A stretch of DNA of 64,000 nucleotides. Source: Microbulbifer litoralis. GTDB taxonomy: Bacteria > Pseudomonadota > Gammaproteobacteria > Pseudomonadales > Cellvibrionaceae. Under the pieces are notes generated by a model. The model was given only the letters and a program-made list of their open reading frames with translations. It did no database searches and was not told where the DNA came from. Below are positions 1-8,947 of the stretch, piece after piece. A program made the translations under genes and the position numbers. The stretch covers positions 79,518 to 143,517 of the forward strand of contig NZ_JALKCV010000014.1 of the NCBI RefSeq assembly GCF_023634065.1. Direction: 5' to 3'. Numbering within the stretch: position 1 is the first letter of the stretch; each line of letters opens with the position of its first letter.

Positions 1-199
1 CGCCCAGGTCACTGAACTGGGCCGCGCCGGACTGTCAATCGGTATCGCCGGCCTGTTCCTGGAGGCGCACCCGGATCCGGAAAAGGCCCTGTGCGATGGC
101 CCCAGCGCGCTGCCGCTGGAAAAACTGGAGCCTTTCCTGGCGCAGATGAAAGCCGTGGACGATCTGGTCAAAGGCTTCGAGCCGCTGGATACCAAGTAG
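1..199 (+). CDS. kdsA: 3-deoxy-8-phosphooctulonate (KDO-8-P) synthase, C-terminal end only
   Basis: This is the 3' end of a gene cut by the window edge; the frame is open from base 2 to a TAG at 197-199 and gives about 65 residues. The peptide contains [17 protein letters not shown] followed by [20 protein letters not shown], which matches the C-terminal end of KdsA (KDO-8-P synthase). KdsA condenses arabinose-5-phosphate and phosphoenolpyruvate to make KDO-8-phosphate for the lipopolysaccharide inner core. The next gene is enolase, and kdsA-eno is a common order in gammaproteobacteria, which supports the call. Confidence 0.9.
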   Translation, partial: AQVTELGRAGLSIGIAGLFLEAHPDPEKALCDGPSALPLEKLEPFLAQMKAVDDLVKGFEPLDTK

Positions 200-232
200 T
201 ATCTTTATGTCCCTCCTTTTTCTGGAAGGGCC

Positions 233-304
233 GTAGGAGCCTGCCCTGCAGGCGAAAAGGGAACGGGGTCTCCGCCGCCGTTCGCCTGCAGGGCAGGCTC
301 CTAC
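233..304. repeat. Perfect 24-bp inverted repeat (interspersed palindromic repeat, family C)
   Basis: The arms at 233-256 and 281-304 are exact reverse complements, beginning GTAGGAGCCTGCCCTGCAGG, and enclose a 24-base loop. One-arm relatives occur at 18804-18827 (one mismatch) and, more weakly, at 58619-58655, so this belongs to a dispersed family. Folded as RNA it would be a strong hairpin between kdsA and eno. There is no T-run after it, so it is not a classical terminator. Confidence 0.85.
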
Positions 305-394
305 AAGTGCAGCTTTGCCACCTGCGCCGGTAGTTACAGGCAAACAACACCAATTAGCCATTCATCACTCAATAAAACATGGAGCCCTTGTTAA

Positions 395-1681
<1,287 letters not shown>

Positions 1682-1721
1682 ATGCGGAATGAATGCGCCT
1701 CTGCCGGTGCGGGGTTTGATG

Positions 1722-1749
1722 TTCCGCGTTCCGCGTTCCGCATTCCGCG
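1722..1749 (+). repeat. Tandem heptamer repeat, 4 x TTCCGCR
   Basis: Four perfect-length 7-base units (TTCCGCG, TTCCGCG, TTCCGCA, TTCCGCG) run head to tail between eno and ftsB, ending 16 bases before the ftsB start. The array is non-coding. A second, longer heptamer array lies at 28836-28898 with a different unit. Confidence 0.8.
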
Positions 1750-1765
1750 TTTATAGGGACGCCGC

Positions 1766-2053
1766 ATGCGCTGGCTGTTGGCAATTCTCACCATCATGCT
1801 GCTCGTTACCCAGTACCGCCTCTGGGTGGGTGAGGGCAGCCTGGCGGAAGTCACCCGGCTGAAGCGGGAGCTGGTTCAGCAGCAGGAAAAAAACTCTGCG
1901 CTGGCGCGCGCCAACCGCCAGTTACTGCGCGAGGTGCGCAGCCTCAAGCAAGGCACCGACGGTGTCGAGGCCAAGGCCCGCTACGACCTGGGGTTGATCA
2001 AGGAGGACGAAACCCTGTTTATCTTTCTCGACCCGGAGGAGTCCAAAGAGTGA
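1766..2053 (+). CDS. ftsB: Cell division protein FtsB
   Basis: This 95-residue single-pass inner-membrane protein has the FtsB layout: an N-terminal membrane segment (about residues 3-17, [17 protein letters not shown]), a coiled coil with heptad-like spacing (about 28-65, [20 protein letters not shown] and on), then a short conserved tail with [17 protein letters not shown]. FtsB joins FtsL and FtsQ at the divisome and helps activate septal wall synthesis. Its last four bases overlap the ispD start, and ftsB-ispD-ispF is a widely conserved order. The ATG at 1766 follows TAGGGAC, a plausible ribosome binding site. Confidence 0.93.
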   Translation: MRWLLAILTIMLLVTQYRLWVGEGSLAEVTRLKRELVQQQEKNSALARANRQLLREVRSLKQGTDGVEAKARYDLGLIKEDETLFIFLDPEESKE

Positions 2054-2778
2054 CCAGCGCGACTCTCACCAGTGGCTACTGGGTTGTGGTGCCCGCGGCC
2101 GGCGTCGGCCGGCGCATGGGCGCCGACCGGCCCAAGCAGTATCTGCCGGTATTGGGCCGGCCGCTGTTGTCGCTGACATTGCGCAATATCCTGACCTGGC
2201 CCGGTATTGCCGGTGTCGTGGTGGCCGTGTCCGACGACGACAGCTGGTTTCCCCACCTGCCGGAAGCGGAGCATCCGCTGGTACACCGGGTGACCGGCGG
2301 TGCCGAGCGCGCGGACTCCGTACTGTCCGCGCTGAATTTTCTCGCTACCCGCGAGGCCCCCGAAATACCGGTGCTGGTGCACGATGCCGCGCGCCCCTGT
2401 GTCGCGCTGGAGGATATCGAGGCGCTGCTGCGGGCGGATTCCATCGCGCTGTTGGCGCAACCGGCCAGCGATACCGTCAAGCGCAGCCGTATCGAGAATG
2501 GCGGCACAGTGGTCGACAGCACCCTGGAGCGCGAATCCATCTGGCTGGCGCAGACACCACAGCGCGCGCCGCTGGCGCTGCTGCACGACTGTCTTCGCAA
2601 GGCGCTGCAGCGGGGCGAGCCGATCACCGACGAGGCCGGCGCACTGGAGCTGTACGGTCACCGGCCGCAACTGGTGCCGGGGCGCCGGGACAACCTCAAG
2701 GTCACGCATCCCACCGATATCCTGCTGGCGGAGACCATCCTGCGTCTGCGCCATGCCGCCACCGAGGACAAACGCTAG
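2050..2778 (+). CDS. ispD: 2-C-methyl-D-erythritol 4-phosphate cytidylyltransferase
   Basis: The 242-residue product transfers CMP from CTP to methylerythritol phosphate, the third step of the MEP isoprenoid pathway. The N-terminal nucleotide loop reads [20 protein letters not shown], and VHDAARPCV and the DAGALEL-like motif (here [10 protein letters not shown]) are the expected later motifs. The start is a GTG at 2050 that overlaps the ftsB stop in a GTGA arrangement, so translation is probably coupled. ispF follows with a one-base overlap. Confidence 0.96.
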   Translation: MTSATLTSGYWVVVPAAGVGRRMGADRPKQYLPVLGRPLLSLTLRNILTWPGIAGVVVAVSDDDSWFPHLPEAEHPLVHRVTGGAERADSVLSALNFLATREAPEIPVLVHDAARPCVALEDIEALLRADSIALLAQPASDTVKRSRIENGGTVVDSTLERESIWLAQTPQRAPLALLHDCLRKALQRGEPITDEAGALELYGHRPQLVPGRRDNLKVTHPTDILLAETILRLRHAATEDKR

Positions 2779-3278
2779 TGCGCTTTCGCATCGGCCAGGG
2801 CTTTGATGTACATGCCTTCCGCTCCGGCGAGGGCGATTGCGGTGATTGTGTCATTCTGGGTGGGGTCAGGATCCCGCATCGGCGGGGCCTGCAAGCCCAC
2901 TCCGATGGCGATGTGCTGTTGCACGCGCTGGCGGATGCACTGCTGGGGGCACTCGCCATGGGTGATATCGGCCACCACTTCCCGGATACGGACGCAGAGT
3001 ACGCCGACGCCGACAGCCGCGCGCTGTTGCGCCATGTGATGGGCCTGGTCGCCGGGCGCGGCTATCGGTTGGTGAATGCCGACTGTACCCTGATCGCCCA
3101 GGCGCCGAAGATGGCGCCGCATATCGATGCCATGCGCGCGAATATCGCCGCCGACTGCGGGGTGGAGATCGGTGCGGCCAGCGTCAAGGCCACCACCAGT
3201 GAGCGCCTCGGTTTTACCGGCCGCGGCGAGGGCATTGCCGCCCAGGCGACGGTCCTGCTCGAGCGTGCCGATGACTGA
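2778..3278 (+). CDS. ispF: 2-C-methyl-D-erythritol 2,4-cyclodiphosphate synthase
   Basis: The 166-residue enzyme makes the cyclic diphosphate intermediate of the MEP pathway. The Zn site is visible as GFDVHAF near residues 7-13 and in [16 protein letters not shown], and the CDP-binding end carries [19 protein letters not shown]. The GTG start at 2778 shares one base with the ispD TAG stop. The 3' end overlaps the start of truD by eight bases, so the ftsB-ispD-ispF-truD string is almost certainly one transcript. Confidence 0.96.
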   Translation: MRFRIGQGFDVHAFRSGEGDCGDCVILGGVRIPHRRGLQAHSDGDVLLHALADALLGALAMGDIGHHFPDTDAEYADADSRALLRHVMGLVAGRGYRLVNADCTLIAQAPKMAPHIDAMRANIAADCGVEIGAASVKATTSERLGFTGRGEGIAAQATVLLERADD

Positions 3279-4245
3279 TTCCCCCACCGACTGGACACAG
3301 GCACTCGACTGGCCGCGGGCGCTGGGCGGCGCCGCCATCGAGGGCGACTTCCGTTCCGTTGCCGAAGATTTTGTCGTCGACGAACTGGCCGCGCCGCCGC
3401 TCGCCGACGGTGAGCACGTCTACCTGCAGATCCGCAAGCGCGGTGCCAACACCGGCTGGGTGGCACAGCAGCTGGCGCAGTTGGCCGGCGTGCGCAATCA
3501 GGATGTCGGTTACTACGGTCTCAAGGACCGGCACGCGGTAACCACCCAATGGTTCAGTGTCTGGCTGGGCCGGAAGCCGGAACCGGATTGGACGCCGGTC
3601 AACAGCGATGAAATTGCGCTGCTGCAACACCATCGCGGGCCGCGCAAACTGCGCCGCGGCGAACACGGCGGCAACCGTTTCGCCATCCGCCTGCGCAATA
3701 TCCGCGGCGACCGCGAGGCGGCGGAACGAGTTCTGGCGCGGCTTGCCGGCGGAGTGCCCAATTACTTCGGCGAGCAGCGTTTCGGCCGCGCCGGCGGCAA
3801 CCTGGACACGGCGCGCCGGCTGGCGGAGGAGGGCGGTCGCAGCCGCCGCAGCGACAGGGCCTTCGCCATGTCCGCCGCCCGCAGCTGGCTGTTCAACCTG
3901 GTGCTGGCGGAGCGGGTGCGGATGCAGAACTGGCAGCAGCCGCTGGCCGGCGAGCCGGACGTGCAGCCCAGCGGTCCGCTGTGGGGCCGCGGCCGCAATC
4001 CCGCCGCGGATGTGGTGGCGGAACTGGAACAGCGGGTGACCGGGCCCTGGCGCGCCTGGTGCGACTGGCTGGAGCACTGTGGCCTGCAGCAGGAGCGGCG
4101 ACCGCTGCTGTTGCAGCCGGCGGCCTTCGAGTACGAGTGGCCGGAAGAGGATCTGGTGTTGCGCTTCGCGCTGCCACCGGGGACCTTCGCCACTGCCGTG
4201 CTGCGGGAAGTGGCAGTGCTGGCCAACGGTTCCGGCGCCACATAG
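3271..4245 (+). CDS. truD: tRNA pseudouridine(13) synthase TruD
   Basis: The open frame runs upstream of 3271 but the family N-terminus begins at the ATG there ([14 protein letters not shown]), giving 324 residues, slightly short of the usual 340-350. TruD converts uridine 13 of tRNA-Glu to pseudouridine. The catalytic Asp lies in [33 protein letters not shown] and FLVDE-like [11 protein letters not shown] are further family motifs. The start overlaps ispF by eight bases. The expected next gene, surE, is absent: only 86 bases, holding a family-A repeat, separate truD from pcm. Confidence 0.93.
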   Translation: MTDSPTDWTQALDWPRALGGAAIEGDFRSVAEDFVVDELAAPPLADGEHVYLQIRKRGANTGWVAQQLAQLAGVRNQDVGYYGLKDRHAVTTQWFSVWLGRKPEPDWTPVNSDEIALLQHHRGPRKLRRGEHGGNRFAIRLRNIRGDREAAERVLARLAGGVPNYFGEQRFGRAGGNLDTARRLAEEGGRSRRSDRAFAMSAARSWLFNLVLAERVRMQNWQQPLAGEPDVQPSGPLWGRGRNPAADVVAELEQRVTGPWRAWCDWLEHCGLQQERRPLLLQPAAFEYEWPEEDLVLRFALPPGTFATAVLREVAVLANGSGAT

Positions 4246-4285
4246 AATCTGCCCGGGAGGCTCGGGCCGGAAGCCCGTCAGTTGC

Positions 4286-4306
4286 GTAGGGTGCGCCGTG
4301 CGCACC
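4286..4306. repeat. Interspersed repeat, family A (GTAGGGTGCGCCGTGCGCAC...)
   Basis: This 21-base sequence recurs exactly at 15329-15349 and as an inverted pair at 28780-28832. It is internally near-palindromic (GTGCGCCGTGCGCAC). Here it occupies the short truD-pcm gap where surE would normally be. Confidence 0.75.
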
Positions 4307-4331
4307 GGTGAAGTTGGAACAATAAAAGAAT

Positions 4332-5003
4332 ATGGACCACTTGAAACGTGAAGGCCTGGGAATGACCTCCCAGCGTACCCGCAACCGCCTGATCCAGAGG
4401 TTGCGGGACGAGGGCATCGCAAACGAAACCGTGCTGGACGTGATGGCGTCCACACCGCGCCACCTGTTCCTGGACGAGGCGCTGGCGATCCGCGCCTACG
4501 AGGATACCTCCCTGCCCATCGGCTACGGCCAGACCATCTCCCAGCCCTATATCGTTGCGCGCATGACCGAGCTGCTGCTGAGCCGCGCCAAATCCCTGCA
4601 CCGGGTATTGGAAGTGGGTACCGGCTCCGGCTACCAGACGGCGATACTGGCGCGCCTGGTGGACAATCTCTATTCGGTCGAGCGCATTGGCCCCCTGCTG
4701 GACAAGGCGCGCCGGCGCCTGCGGGAGCTGGACCTGTACAACGTCGAATGCAAGCTCAGCAGCGGCGGTTTCGGCTGGCCGGAAAAGGGGCCCTACGACG
4801 CCATCCTGGCGGCCGCGGCGCCCGCCTCGGTGCCCGCTGAGCTGAAGGAGCAACTGGCCCCCAGCGGTGTGCTGGTGTTGCCCGTCGGCTCCGATCGCCA
4901 GCACCTGACCATCGTCAGCCGGCGCGAGGACAGCGACAAGTTTGATGTGGAGCGGCTGGAGGCCGTGCGCTTTGTGCCCCTGCTCGGCGGAGTGGTCCGA
5001 TGA
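4332..5003 (+). CDS. pcm: Protein-L-isoaspartate O-methyltransferase
   Basis: The 223-residue SAM-dependent methyltransferase repairs isoaspartyl residues in aged proteins, in keeping with its place near rpoS and stationary phase. The family signature around the acceptor site is LPIGYGQTISQPYIVARM and the SAM-binding loop is VLEVGTGSGYQTAILARL. PYDAILAAAAP and PSGVLVLPVG complete the Rossmann-like fold. The stop overlaps the next start in an ATGA arrangement, which couples it to the DUF368 gene. Confidence 0.95.
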   Translation: MDHLKREGLGMTSQRTRNRLIQRLRDEGIANETVLDVMASTPRHLFLDEALAIRAYEDTSLPIGYGQTISQPYIVARMTELLLSRAKSLHRVLEVGTGSGYQTAILARLVDNLYSVERIGPLLDKARRRLRELDLYNVECKLSSGGFGWPEKGPYDAILAAAAPASVPAELKEQLAPSGVLVLPVGSDRQHLTIVSRREDSDKFDVERLEAVRFVPLLGGVVR

Positions 5004-5950
5004 CGTCGCGGGGACTGTTGCGGCATCGCTACTGGTCGGTGGCTGCGCGGGGCATGGCCATGGGGGCGGCGGATGTGGTGCCCGGTGTCTCCGGCGGCAC
5101 CATCGCGTTTATCACCGGGATCTACCAGGAGTTGCTGGATTCCCTCAGCAGCATTGGCCCGCACACCCTGACCGTGTTGCGCCGCCACGGAATCGGCGTG
5201 GCCTGGAAGACCGTCAATGGCAACTTCCTGCTGGCGCTGTTCGCCGGCATCCTGCTCAGTATCTTCAGCCTCGCCACCCTGATCAGCCACCTGCTGGAAA
5301 ACTATCCGATCGTGGTGTGGAGCTTCTTCTTTGGCCTGATACTGGCCTCCACAGTGCCGATCCTGCGGCAGATTCCGCGCCGCTCGCCATCGGTGTTCGT
5401 GTGCCTTGCCCTGGGAGTACTGCTGGCTGTAGCAGTCAGTGAAATGCGGCCGGCACAGGTCCCGGCCACACCGCTGACCCTGTTTTTCTCCGGTGCGCTG
5501 GCGATCTGCGCAATGATACTGCCGGGGATTTCCGGCGCCTTTATCCTGTTGATGATCGGCATCTATCCGCGGGTGTTGGCGGCGGTGCACGAACTGCAAC
5601 TGCTCAACCTGTTCTGTTTTGCCAGCGGTGCCGCAGTCGGCCTGATGTTGTTCAGCCGCCTGTTGTCCTGCTTGATGCGCCGGTATATCTCCCGCACCCT
5701 GGCTTTTCTGGCGGGCGTGTTACTGGGTAGCCTGAAGATCGTGTGGCCGTGGAAGTTGCCGCTGGGCGAAGCCGCGGCCGCCGGGGACAAACTGGCGCCG
5801 CTGATGTCGAACTCCTGGCCCGGGAGCTACGCCAGCGCGACCGGTGAATCGGCCCATCTGGTTCCGGCACTCGCTGCGGCGGTGTCCGCGGCGGCGCTGG
5901 TGTTGTTGGTGGATTTCCTGGGGGAAAAATACCGCTCTGCGCACAGTTAA
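5000..5950 (+). CDS. DUF368 polyprenyl-phosphate transporter (PopT-like)
   Basis: This 316-residue polytopic membrane protein opens with the DUF368 signature AARGMAMGAADVVPGVSGGT and repeats a related motif later as AICAMILPGISGAFILL. That internal repetition is typical of the family. Members have been described as recyclers of undecaprenyl phosphate across the inner membrane (PopT). I count about eight to nine hydrophobic segments. It overlaps pcm by four bases and precedes nlpD, placing a cell-wall lipid recycler beside a wall-hydrolase activator. The family call is secure; the transport role here is inferred. Confidence 0.88.
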   Translation: MTSRGLLRHRYWSVAARGMAMGAADVVPGVSGGTIAFITGIYQELLDSLSSIGPHTLTVLRRHGIGVAWKTVNGNFLLALFAGILLSIFSLATLISHLLENYPIVVWSFFFGLILASTVPILRQIPRRSPSVFVCLALGVLLAVAVSEMRPAQVPATPLTLFFSGALAICAMILPGISGAFILLMIGIYPRVLAAVHELQLLNLFCFASGAAVGLMLFSRLLSCLMRRYISRTLAFLAGVLLGSLKIVWPWKLPLGEAAAAGDKLAPLMSNSWPGSYASATGESAHLVPALAAAVSAAALVLLVDFLGEKYRSAHS

Positions 5951-6174
5951 AGGGCATTGCGCGGGAGCCCGCCGGATTCCGATCTGGACAAGGTCGGAAT
6001 GGCAGCCTTTTCTAAAGACTTTCGGCCCGGTTTCAGGATATTTTTTTAGACACTTTTTCCATAAATCTGGCCGTCTGATGTAAAAAGAGAATAATGAAAT
6101 GTCGTCCCTTTCAACAGTTTGAATCCATATCCTGGCGGGCTAATTCGCTTGGCTCTCGCTGGTACCCGGATTTT

Positions 6175-6939
6175 ATGTTAAAAATATTTATCATTGCTTG
6201 GGTTTTCCTCCTGGTGGCGGGGTGCGCCAGCCACCGCGCACCCACCAGTTCCCTGGAGCAGCCGCCGAGCCAGCGGATCCGCCATCATATCGTCAGCAGC
6301 GGCGAGACCCTCTATTCCATCGCCTGGCGCTATGGCAAGGATTTCCGGGATATTGCAGCAGTCAACGGCATAGCGGCCCCCTACCAGATATACCCCGGTC
6401 AGAAGTTGCAGCTGGCCGGGCGCGCCCCGGTTGTGGCGGCGCCCCGCCCGGTCCGGAAGTCGTCTCCCGCGCCCTCCCGAAAGAAAGCCCCGGCCAGGAC
6501 AAAACCGGCTTCCAGTCAAAAATCATTAACACCCAAGAAGACGCGGAAGCCGCGTGCACGTGTTTCATCGGGGAACATCCGGTGGCAGTGGCCGACCGAG
6601 GGGCAGGTCATCAGCCGTTTCCGCTCCGGGGATCCCCTGAGAAAGGGTGTTGATATCGCCGGGGAAAAGGGAGACTCTGTACTCGCAGCAGCCAATGGCA
6701 CCGTGATCTACGCGGGTAGTGCGCTGAGAGGCTACGGAAAACTGCTGATCGTCAAGCACAGCGAGGAATTCCTCAGTGCTTATGCTCACAACCACAAGTT
6801 GCTTGTGCGTGAGGGCAGCGAAGTCAAGGCGGGGCAACGGATAGCGGAACTGGGTTCGAGTGGTACCGACCGCAACAAGCTCCACTTTGAAATTCGCCGC
6901 AACGGCCAGCCGGTGAATCCCGAAACCTATCTGCCATAG
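6175..6939 (+). CDS. nlpD: NlpD-like lipoprotein, LysM plus degenerate M23 (LytM) domain
   Basis: The frame is open from 6094, but the ATG at 6175 gives a clean lipoprotein signal (FIIAWVFLLVAGC, lipidated Cys at residue 17) and is preferred; the product is 254 residues. A LysM peptidoglycan-binding domain follows (about residues 38-80, HIVSSGETLYSIAWRYG), then a Pro/Lys/Ala-rich linker and an M23 domain from about residue 135 (IRWQWPTEGQVISRF). The M23 zinc ligands are degenerate: KGVDIA replaces the usual HxGxDI, and KLHFEIR has lost the first His of HxHFE. This fits NlpD/EnvC-type activators of amidases rather than an active endopeptidase. It lies directly upstream of rpoS, as in many gammaproteobacteria, where an rpoS promoter lies inside nlpD. 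Confidence 0.92.
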   Translation: MLKIFIIAWVFLLVAGCASHRAPTSSLEQPPSQRIRHHIVSSGETLYSIAWRYGKDFRDIAAVNGIAAPYQIYPGQKLQLAGRAPVVAAPRPVRKSSPAPSRKKAPARTKPASSQKSLTPKKTRKPRARVSSGNIRWQWPTEGQVISRFRSGDPLRKGVDIAGEKGDSVLAAANGTVIYAGSALRGYGKLLIVKHSEEFLSAYAHNHKLLVREGSEVKAGQRIAELGSSGTDRNKLHFEIRRNGQPVNPETYLP

Positions 6940-7129
6940 CCCGGCCAGGGCGTCCGGAGGTTCTGCAGATAAAAATGGACTTTTAATTTGTACCACTTGA
7001 GGTAGTCACCGGAATCGTGACGATCGCAAGGTCAAAGCGACGCCGGAGGCTGTCGCACTGACCGCAGCCCCCGGGCTGGGGTCCAGCAGCAGTGCGGCTG
7101 ACATTGGCAAAGTACAAGGAGTTGGGGAA

Positions 7130-8164
7130 ATGGAAGCACATCGGCAAGATCGGGTAGTCGCCGGCCAGGCAGAACTTCCTCCAGAGTTAAACAATGAACG
7201 TCAAGTAGATAAAACAGAGGACAAATCGAAGGGCCGCACCCGGAGAGCGGCGACAAAGAAAAGCTCCGAACCCACCCCCCTGAAGGCGCGGGAACGCAAG
7301 TCGGAAACCGACAGTCACCTGCAGAAAAATCTCGACGCCACCCAGTTGTATCTGAATGAGATCGGTTTTTCCCCACTGCTGACCGCTGAGGAAGAGGTGT
7401 ACTACGCCCGCAAGGCCTTGCGCGGCGATGCGGCAGCGCGAAAACGCATGATTGAAAGTAACCTGCGCCTGGTGGTCAAGATTGCCCGCCGGTACGTCAG
7501 TCGCGGTCTCGCGCTACTGGATCTGATCGAGGAGGGCAATCTCGGCCTGATCCGTGCGGTGGAAAAATTTGATCCGGAACGGGGTTTCCGCTTCTCTACC
7601 TACGCCACCTGGTGGATTCGACAGACTATTGAGCGGGCGATCATGAACCAGACCCGCACGATCCGTCTGCCGATCCATGTCGTAAAGGAACTGAACGTCT
7701 ACCTGCGGGCCTCCCGCGAACTGGCGCAGAAACTGGACCACGAGCCCTCGGCGGAAGAGATTGCCTCTCTGCTGGAAAAGCCGGTGGAAGATGTGGAGCG
7801 CATGCTGGGGCTCAATGAGCGCGTCACTTCCGTGGATACGCCCATCGGTCCGTCCTCCGAGAAGACCGTGGTGGATACCATACCGGACCAACAGGAATCC
7901 GACCCGGCGGAACTGCTGCAGGACACCGACCTGTTCGACAGCATCAACCGCTGGTTGGGAGAACTGCCGGACAAGCAGTGCGAAGTGGTATCGCGCCGTT
8001 TCGGTCTGCGCGGCTACGAGGCCAGTACCCTGGAGGAAGTCGGGCGGGAAATCGGACTGACGCGGGAGCGTGTTCGCCAGATCCAGGTGGATGCCCTCAA
8101 GCGCCTGCGCGAGGTGATGGAAAAGCAGGGCCTGGACAGCCACTCCCTGTTTGCAAACCTGTAA
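7130..8164 (+). CDS. rpoS: RNA polymerase sigma factor RpoS
   Basis: The 344-residue protein is the general stress and stationary-phase sigma factor. After a basic, low-complexity N-terminal leader of about 65 residues come region 1.2 ([22 protein letters not shown]), region 2 ([33 protein letters not shown] and [17 protein letters not shown]), region 3 and a region 4 helix-turn-helix ([20 protein letters not shown]). A strong AAGGAG site at 7116-7121 precedes the ATG by eight bases. nlpD is immediately upstream. The downstream neighbour is a convergent gene rather than fdxA-mutS. Confidence 0.97.
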   Translation: MEAHRQDRVVAGQAELPPELNNERQVDKTEDKSKGRTRRAATKKSSEPTPLKARERKSETDSHLQKNLDATQLYLNEIGFSPLLTAEEEVYYARKALRGDAAARKRMIESNLRLVVKIARRYVSRGLALLDLIEEGNLGLIRAVEKFDPERGFRFSTYATWWIRQTIERAIMNQTRTIRLPIHVVKELNVYLRASRELAQKLDHEPSAEEIASLLEKPVEDVERMLGLNERVTSVDTPIGPSSEKTVVDTIPDQQESDPAELLQDTDLFDSINRWLGELPDKQCEVVSRRFGLRGYEASTLEEVGREIGLTRERVRQIQVDALKRLREVMEKQGLDSHSLFANL

Positions 8165-8191
8165 TCAGCGACGACAGGTAAAAAAAGAAAC

Positions 8192-8233
8192 AAAAAAGCC
8201 CGCGAAGAGAAGGCTCTCTTCGCGGGCTTTTTT
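8192..8233. terminator. Bidirectional intrinsic terminator between rpoS and ydbL
   Basis: Perfect 19-base arms (8192-8210 and 8215-8233) with a four-base loop form a GC stem flanked by six A and six T. It can therefore stop transcription from rpoS (+) and from the convergent ydbH-ynbE-ydbL unit (-). Confidence 0.95.
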
Positions 8234-8247
8234 GTAATACGCAGTCG

Positions 8248-8574
8248 TTACTTCTGTGCCCAACGCCCGCGATTGTCCTGGTAGTAGTCACCGGAGGAGA
8301 GCCTCGCTTCCAGTTTCTCTGCCGCGCGTGCAGCCACCTGGGCCACGGCAATGTCGTTGCGCTTGGCGATCCGGACATAGGCGGCCTTGCGCTTGGCGTT
8401 GACCTGGGCCACCAGTTGTTCCAGCTCCGGTGAACTCTGGCCCACCACGGCGATATAACCACTGTTTGCCTCGCCCACCAGCCCCTGGTTGCGGGCCTGG
8501 TCGAGGGTGATGGCCATGGCTGGCAGGGCAATGGCGAGGCCCAAACAGAGCAGGGCAGTCTTTACTGTCTTCAC
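8248..8574 (-). CDS. ydbL: YdbL family periplasmic protein (DUF1318)
   Basis: The 108-residue protein has a signal peptide (LLCLGLAIALPAMA) and a mature domain of the DUF1318/YdbL type, with QGLVGEANSGYIAVV and the repeated KRKAAYVRIAKRNDIAVAQV. In E. coli, YdbL works with the lipoprotein YnbE and the AsmA-like protein YdbH in moving phospholipids to the outer membrane. Here the same three genes are in the same order, with 11 bases between ynbE and this gene. The call rests on both sequence and context. Confidence 0.88.
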   Translation of the reverse strand: MKTVKTALLCLGLAIALPAMAITLDQARNQGLVGEANSGYIAVVGQSSPELEQLVAQVNAKRKAAYVRIAKRNDIAVAQVAARAAEKLEARLSSGDYYQDNRGRWAQK

Positions 8575-8585
8575 GGTGTGCCTCC

Positions 8586-8780
8586 TTAGAAAATACCTTC
8601 TTTGTCTTCGAACAGGTTGTCGAGCTCCTTGTCGACCTTCACGCGAATCTCGTGCTCTATCTTGACATTGAGATTGACCGTGATCGGTTCGCTGGGTGCC
8701 TGTACCGCAACGGTAGGCGTGCAGCCCGCCGCCGTCACGGCGGCAGCCAGCAGCAGCGGAAGCAGTCGGGTGGTTGTCAT
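8586..8780 (-). CDS. ynbE: YnbE family lipoprotein
   Basis: This 64-residue protein has a lipobox ([12 protein letters not shown]) and a short mature part, EPITVNLNVKIEHEIRVKVD, that matches YnbE. YnbE is an outer-membrane lipoprotein proposed to stack on the end of YdbH by beta-strand addition to complete a lipid conduit, with YdbL limiting its self-assembly. Its placement between ydbH and ydbL supports this. It is short but has a clear start, lipobox and family motif. Confidence 0.88.
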   Translation of the reverse strand: MTTTRLLPLLLAAAVTAAGCTPTVAVQAPSEPITVNLNVKIEHEIRVKVDKELDNLFEDKEGIF

Positions 8781-8947
8781 CTGACCTTCCTCAATCGTTA
8801 AAACACCTGACGCCCGCGCTCGCCGCGGGACTGGGTCGAATGTCGAGAGCCTTGATGGAGGCTGCCTTGCATTCTAAGCCCACTAGCTTAACCCAAACTG
8901 AACCCTGAATCCCCGAATTCATGGCGATACCCCGTGAATCGTCTCTG

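Noticed and set aside
8165..8247. A possible RsmZ-like regulatory RNA next to rpoS or upstream of fdxA, as in Pseudomonas.
   Set aside because: After rpoS there is only a terminator before the convergent ydbL gene, and the 200 bases upstream of fdxA show no set of GGA-loop hairpins.
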